A stretch of 64,000 bases of DNA from an uncultured Prevotellaceae bacterium (GTDB taxonomy: Bacteria; Bacteroidota; Bacteroidia; Bacteroidales; Bacteroidaceae). How positions within the stretch are numbered: the stretch's first letter is position 1; every line of letters starts with the position of its first letter. A program made the position numbers and the translations under genes. The DNA lies in contig CAMJZV010000005.1 of the NCBI GenBank assembly GCA_946410305.1, positions 1 to 64,000 of the forward strand. Direction: 5' to 3'. The notes under the pieces were generated by a model that made no database searches, was not told where the DNA came from, and was given only the letters and a program-made list of their open reading frames with translations. Shown here in pieces: positions 60,290 through 64,000 of this stretch.

Positions 60290-62014
60290 ATGAGAAGACT
60301 AATATCATTACTGATTTTATTTTTGTCAGTAGCTGCCGTGAAGGCTGTCCCTGCCTATCGTGGGGCTACTCAAGTTCTTCAGCCAGATGGCAGCTATATT
60401 ACTTTGCGATTACATGGTGACGAATGGTCGAATTTCTATACGACTGATGATGGCTACAGTCTGGTGAAAAATCAGGAGGGCTATTATGTTTATGCACAAC
60501 TAAAGGAAGGACGCCTGGAGGCTACAGACCATGTGGCTCATGACGTTGCGCTACGTACACCATTGGAAAAGGAGTGGTTGGATGGTTTCAGTAAATTCCA
60601 GAAGCCAGCAATCTCGGAAAACAAGGCACAACAAAAGGCCAAAGAGCTGAATCGTCGTTCCGCAACACTCGCTAAACAACGTGCAGGTCGTTATGACTAC
60701 ACGAAGTTTCGCGGGTTGGTCGTCTTGGTAGAATACAATGACCTTTCCTTCTCTCGTGATGACTATGCTCAGGTGGCTGACGATATGATGAACAAAGCCT
60801 ACTATAAAGGATATGACAACTCCCAATATGGCAAGTTCACAGGCAGTGTTCGTGACTATTTCGTAGATAACTCGATGGGATTGTTTGAACCTCATTTCGA
60901 TGTTGTTGGACCTGTTAGGGTCGATTTTAGTCAGTACGATCCTTGTCAAACGGAGAATGTTGACGTTATCAATTATGAGGCATTAAAGAAGATAGATAAA
61001 ACAGTTAATTTCCGACAATATGATACTGACAAAGATGGCATGGTAGATATGATTTATTTTATCTACGCTGGCTTAGGTTCTAATTTTGGATCCAACGACG
61101 AACGCCTGTTGTGGCCTCATGCAGGTTATATTACGTATGGAAATCAATATGTCATGCTTGACGGTGTCAATATGGGCCGTTATGCATGTTCCACAGAACT
61201 CTTCGGCTCGGAGGAGATGAATATATTGGATGGTATTGGTACTATCTGTCATGAGTTTAGCCATGTGCTGGGACTCCCTGACTTTTATGATACAAATTAT
61301 GAGAAGGGTGGGCAGAGTGATGCCCCCGATGGGTGGTCGTTGATGGCAAGCGGCTGTTATGAGAATTATTCCCGTACGCCTGTGGGCTATTCGCTTTTCG
61401 AACGCTATGCAACTGGTTTTGCTACTCCTAAAGTAATTACTTCAGAAGGGACCAAGCGCCTTGATCCGTTGCCATTGTTTAATGAAGGCTATCGCATCAA
61501 TACGGAAGTGGAAAAAGAGTATTTCCTGCTTGAGAACCGACAGCCCAGCCTGTTCGTATGGGATGAGTACCTGCCAAGCCATGGCATGCTGGTATATCGT
61601 GTTGATTCTACTAATACAATGGTTTGGGAGCGGAATGAGATTAACGCCAATCCCTACCACAATTACTATCAGGTAATACGGGCAGGAGGTAGTAATGCTA
61701 CTGCTGAATGTGATCCGTTCCCTGGTAAGAATGGGGTAAACGTGCTTGATAACGACTCGAAACCTGCAAGTTTGCTGACATGGGCTGGCAAGAAAGCTCA
61801 GTGGGGCATCTATAATATTGTAGAACAAGGTAATGTAATCAGGTTCGAAGTACGCAATTCTCAGTCGTCTGATGGCATTTCACTTCCTGTAAAGCCGAAA
61901 GACGAGGACGCTTCAGCCAATCAGCCTGCGTATAATCTGCACGGGCAGCGTGTCACTAAAGGATATAAGGGAATAGTAATCCGCAGAGGGCGGAAGGTGT
62001 GTGTCAATTTGTAA
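60290..62014 (+). CDS. Secreted M6-family metalloprotease
   Basis: 574 aa from ATG at 60290; an upstream in-frame ATG lies before the terminator. Signal peptide (RRLISLLILFLSVAAVKAV). The catalytic zinc motif is HEFSHVLGLPD in GTICHEFSHVLGLPDFYDTNYEKGG, followed by WSLMASGCYENYSRTPVGYSLFER, as in M6 (immune inhibitor A-like) peptidases. The C-terminal NLHGQRVTKGYKGIVIRRGRKVCVNL is a Prevotella-type C-terminal signal. It ends the SusCD locus, with the Mx1 peptidase gene three genes before it. Protein or peptide substrate inferred. Confidence 0.85.
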   Translation: MRRLISLLILFLSVAAVKAVPAYRGATQVLQPDGSYITLRLHGDEWSNFYTTDDGYSLVKNQEGYYVYAQLKEGRLEATDHVAHDVALRTPLEKEWLDGFSKFQKPAISENKAQQKAKELNRRSATLAKQRAGRYDYTKFRGLVVLVEYNDLSFSRDDYAQVADDMMNKAYYKGYDNSQYGKFTGSVRDYFVDNSMGLFEPHFDVVGPVRVDFSQYDPCQTENVDVINYEALKKIDKTVNFRQYDTDKDGMVDMIYFIYAGLGSNFGSNDERLLWPHAGYITYGNQYVMLDGVNMGRYACSTELFGSEEMNILDGIGTICHEFSHVLGLPDFYDTNYEKGGQSDAPDGWSLMASGCYENYSRTPVGYSLFERYATGFATPKVITSEGTKRLDPLPLFNEGYRINTEVEKEYFLLENRQPSLFVWDEYLPSHGMLVYRVDSTNTMVWERNEINANPYHNYYQVIRAGGSNATAECDPFPGKNGVNVLDNDSKPASLLTWAGKKAQWGIYNIVEQGNVIRFEVRNSQSSDGISLPVKPKDEDASANQPAYNLHGQRVTKGYKGIVIRRGRKVCVNL

Positions 62015-62052
62015 GCAAAGTAGTATTAAAAACAACATTTTACTACTAAAAC

Positions 62053-62084
62053 GCATCTATTTGTGTAAAATAGATGCATTTTTT
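62053..62084 (+). terminator. Terminator after the M6 peptidase gene
   Basis: GCATCTATTT (62053-62062) pairs with AAATAGATGC (62068-62077), then ATTTTTTA. Confidence 0.8.
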
Positions 62085-62220
62085 ATAATTTTGATATCTT
62101 TACAGAGAATGTATGGTGGGCAGGTGGTAACCGCTAACCATTTCGCTGTAATACAATACAAATTCGGGAAGCATAGTCGCAGGGCGGCTGATTTACGCTA
62201 ATATCTCTGCGAAACGGCCA

Positions 62221-62339
62221 TTCCCAGTAACGAGACAGCTGTATATATGAAAAAGTGGTACGACTTTCTGAAAAGTGGTACCACTTTTTTCTGTATTAGC
62301 TGTAGCCGGAAGCGAGAACAGCTATCTCGTCACTGGGAG
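62221..62339. repeat. Inverted-repeat element with inner palindrome
   Basis: 62221-62242 and 62318-62339 are inverted copies with 19 of 22 matches. Between them lies an 18-bp palindrome, AAAAGTGGTACCACTTTT (62271-62288). The stretch 62085-62646 has no gene. It may be a small non-autonomous element. Confidence 0.6.
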
Positions 62340-62411
62340 TAGCTAATACAGCAATGGGAATGGCTAATATGGAGATGGGATGGGCTGTCTCGTGCCCATG
62401 CGCGCACGCAC

Positions 62412-62643
62412 CGCGCGTAGGACCTTTCAAAAAATCGCATTCACTTTCACAACTGCCCGTATACTGGGCTTTCCGAGCGTTTTTGGCTCAATAACGTTTC
62501 ACATTGCTTTCACAGATGCTGATACTCGTTTTTGTGAAAGCGATGTGAAACCTTTCTGGCCCCTACGCGCGCATGGAACATGCGCAAACCTTAATAAATA
62601 AAGGGCTTGACAAGAATGTGTGAAAGTGAAAGCATTTTTTTTA
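62412..62643. repeat. Interleaved inverted repeats
   Basis: Three arm pairs: 62412-62421 with 62562-62571 (10 bp perfect), 62429-62451 with 62619-62643 (imperfect, CACTTTCACA-type), and 62497-62514 with 62533-62550 (17 of 18). The order of the first two pairs is interleaved. This looks like an insertion-derived or MITE-like sequence. Confidence 0.55.
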
Positions 62644-62646
62644 AAG

Positions 62647-62835
62647 CTATCTCTTGCCTTTGAAGAAGTCCTGCATCAACTGACGGCACTCGTTTTCGAG
62701 TATGCCGCCAGTCACGGTACATTTAGGATGCAAGGCGTGAGGTGCATAGTCGGTATAGCCTCGTTTCTCGTCGCGACAGCCATAGACGATGCGGGGTATC
62801 TGGCTCCATCCCAAGGCTCCGGCACACATGGTGCA
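62647..62835 (-). pseudogene. tadA: Truncated tRNA adenosine deaminase (tadA) 3' fragment
   Basis: The reverse strand reads CTMCAGALGWSQIPRIVYGCRDEKRGYTDYAPHALHPKCTVTGGILENECRQLMQDFFKGKR with a stop at 62647. This is the C-terminal two fifths of TadA, from the PCxxC zinc ligands to the end. Upstream of CTMC the match stops at 62835, and unrelated sequence follows (SSC instead of LEPC). The catalytic HAE half is missing, so the copy cannot work. TadA deaminates A34 of tRNA-Arg and is usually essential, so an intact copy should exist elsewhere, or the junction is an assembly error. Confidence 0.8.
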
Positions 62836-63135
62836 GCAGCTGCTCGCAGAGCGACTACGATTAACACCTACACCACAACCGCCAATAGCTACACCTTCAC
62901 GGGATTGGATACCAACAAGCGCTATATCTACCGTGTACGTGCAATTGGTGAAGAGAATACTTATTCTCAGTGGAGTGAGGAGAAGACATTCGAGTTCGGT
63001 GGTACTGGTGTCGTATCGGTGTTCTCTTCTGAGAAGGAATCGGCAACTCGCTTCTTCGACCTCCAGGGTCGTGAGGTCAAGACGCCTACCCATGGCTTGT
63101 ATATCAGAAACGGGAAAAAGGTCGTGGTTAAGTGA
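62836..63135 (+). pseudogene. 3' fragment of a secreted fibronectin-type protein gene
   Basis: The forward frame reads TTINTYTTTANSYTFTGLDTNKRYIYRVRAIGEENTYSQWSEEKTFEF, the end of a fibronectin-III domain. RFFDLQGREVKTPTHGLYIRNGKKVVVK follows, the C-terminal sequence of Prevotella secreted proteins. The N-terminal part and start are missing; the frame upstream runs into the inverted tadA fragment. A remnant or assembly join at about 62835. Confidence 0.65.
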
Positions 63136-63240
63136 GGGCAGTGCAAAGCTTGCTTTTGCAATGCCGAGCGTGAACGAGCTCATGATGTAATCATAAGGTC
63201 GTGGTGAAGTAATTCAAATTCTTACACCTTGATATCATAT

Positions 63241-63280
63241 AGCGGAGCACCTGTACAACGGTGGCTCCGCTATTTTTTTT
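63241..63280 (+). terminator. Terminator
   Basis: AGCGGAGC (63241-63248) pairs with GCTCCGCT (63264-63271), then ATTTTTTTT. Confidence 0.8.
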
Positions 63281-63415
63281 GCCCAAAAGTTTGTTCGTGT
63301 CACATACCTGTACTTTATCGGATGCTTACATTTTTAATACGTTGCGGTTCAGCGCTTAAAAATCTTCTGAGAAAAATCGGCTAAAATACCTTGGAGAATT
63401 TTTTCGTTAAACACA

Positions 63416-63449
63416 TAAATAAAAATAGCTGACATTACGAATGTCAGCT
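63416..63449 (-). terminator. Terminator of the partial ATPase gene
   Basis: AGCTGACATT (63427-63436) pairs with AATGTCAGCT (63440-63449). On the reverse strand ATTTTTATTT follows. It lies 45 bp after the ATPase stop. Confidence 0.7.
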
Positions 63450-63493
63450 TCGCTTTTTAGTTTATGCTGTATGTGTATTAGCTTTGTTTTTTC

Positions 63494-64000
63494 TCAGACA
63501 ATATATCCCTTCTTCTTCATCCAAATAGGAAAGAAGTAGTCGTAGACATAATACTCGTTATGATCGCAGGTGATAAAATCTTTCTCTATTAATCCTCTAA
63601 CGGCTGAGACAGCGGAACTAGAAGAAATAAGGCGGTGTTTATGTATAAACTGGCTACTGGAGATGTTCTTTGCTCGTTTCTCTTGTGCTATTGCCAAAAA
63701 AGTGATGCGTTGTTTCTCAGACATTTGGCTAAAGAGCATTTCATAATGTTCTGTATTGAGATTGATGATAAAGTCAATGGCATCCTCAATCATGTCAATT
63801 GTACAGCGCCCACCATTCGGCGTATTCATAAACAATACATTCATCACCCTTTGCAGATAAGCGGTAACACCGTCGAATCTTTGGTAAACTTGCTTTACGA
63901 CATCCATATCAAGTGATTTGCCGAAAGCTTCGAACTTGTTAACGGCAAAGGTGGAGTACTTGTCTTCTGAGATGGTATCTAGCCCCATTGTAACTACTGA
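63494..64000 (-). CDS. P-loop ATPase C-terminal part, partial
   Basis: The reverse strand reads from the right edge with no start in view and stops at 63494. The C-terminal winged-helix segment (MSEKQRITFLAIAQEKRAKNISSSQFIHKHRLISSSSAVSAVRGLIEKDFITCDHNEYYVYDYFFPIWMKKKG) follows helices typical of archaeal-type AAA ATPases that are widespread in Bacteroidetes. The Walker motifs are outside the window. Function unknown. Confidence 0.65.
   Translation of the reverse strand, partial: SVVTMGLDTISEDKYSTFAVNKFEAFGKSLDMDVVKQVYQRFDGVTAYLQRVMNVLFMNTPNGGRCTIDMIEDAIDFIINLNTEHYEMLFSQMSEKQRITFLAIAQEKRAKNISSSQFIHKHRLISSSSAVSAVRGLIEKDFITCDHNEYYVYDYFFPIWMKKKGYIV

Noticed and set aside
62620..63135. 171-aa forward frame
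   Set aside because: Its first 70 residues are antisense to a tadA fragment; only the last 90 resemble a real protein. It is a chimera of two remnants.
1..64000. CRISPR array, rRNA genes or an intact insertion sequence
   Set aside because: No regularly spaced direct repeats, no rRNA sequence and no transposase were seen.

Overview
The window looks like a chromosome segment of a Bacteroidales bacterium, most likely a Prevotella-type genus. The reasons are promoters of the form TTTG, about 19-20 bases, then TAnnTTTG (usually TACCTTTG) ahead of many genes, few Shine-Dalgarno sites, a SusC/SusD pair, TamB with a lipoprotein-type TamA homologue (TamL), and the C-terminal form DLQGR...GLYIRNGKKVVVK on secreted proteins. 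A prophage carrying a diversity-generating retroelement (DGR) fills the left 40 percent.

Left edge (1-2025): a hicAB toxin-antitoxin pair reads left from a palindrome-covered promoter. A hypothetical gene (802-1800) reads right, and its promoter lies between perfect 15-bp inverted repeats, the layout of an invertible promoter. A small membrane protein gene converges on it.

Prophage (about 2085-27826; the left end is not seen and may lie outside the window): a promoter at 2095-2125 starts an ornate structured RNA of about 445 nt (2130-2574). Then come three small genes, an unrecognised structural protein, portal, neck or head-completion genes, a series of beta-rich fibre/tail-tip genes (one with collagen-like repeats), the DGR, a holin-lysozyme-spanin lysis cassette, tape measure, a tail protein, and a tyrosine integrase next to an initiator tRNA-Met gene, the likely attachment site. 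In the DGR a 119-bp variable repeat ends a 468-aa target gene, and a matching template repeat lies 229 bp downstream before a reverse transcriptase. The repeats differ at 16 positions, all adenines in the template. No terminase, major capsid, repressor or replication gene is in the window.

Chromosome (27.9-64 kb): tetR-fabG; two membrane proteins, the second with an L7/L12-CTD-like domain; an RluA-family pseudouridine synthase; tamB-tamL; uxuA; a lipid-kinase-like gene; an alpha-glucan operon (debranching enzyme, glycosyltransferase, and a GH57-like protein whose expected catalytic residues look replaced); a Cys/His-rich protein with a His-rich TonB receptor; tRNA-Lys; divergent tdk and rsmI; a coiled-coil lipoprotein; and a SusC/SusD locus whose accessory genes encode two metallopeptidases and no glycosidase, which suggests peptide or protein uptake. 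The right end has interleaved inverted repeats, a truncated tadA fused to the 3' end of a secreted-protein gene, and a partial ATPase gene.

All calls come from reading the sequence and translations. No database search was run, and family names rest on remembered motifs.
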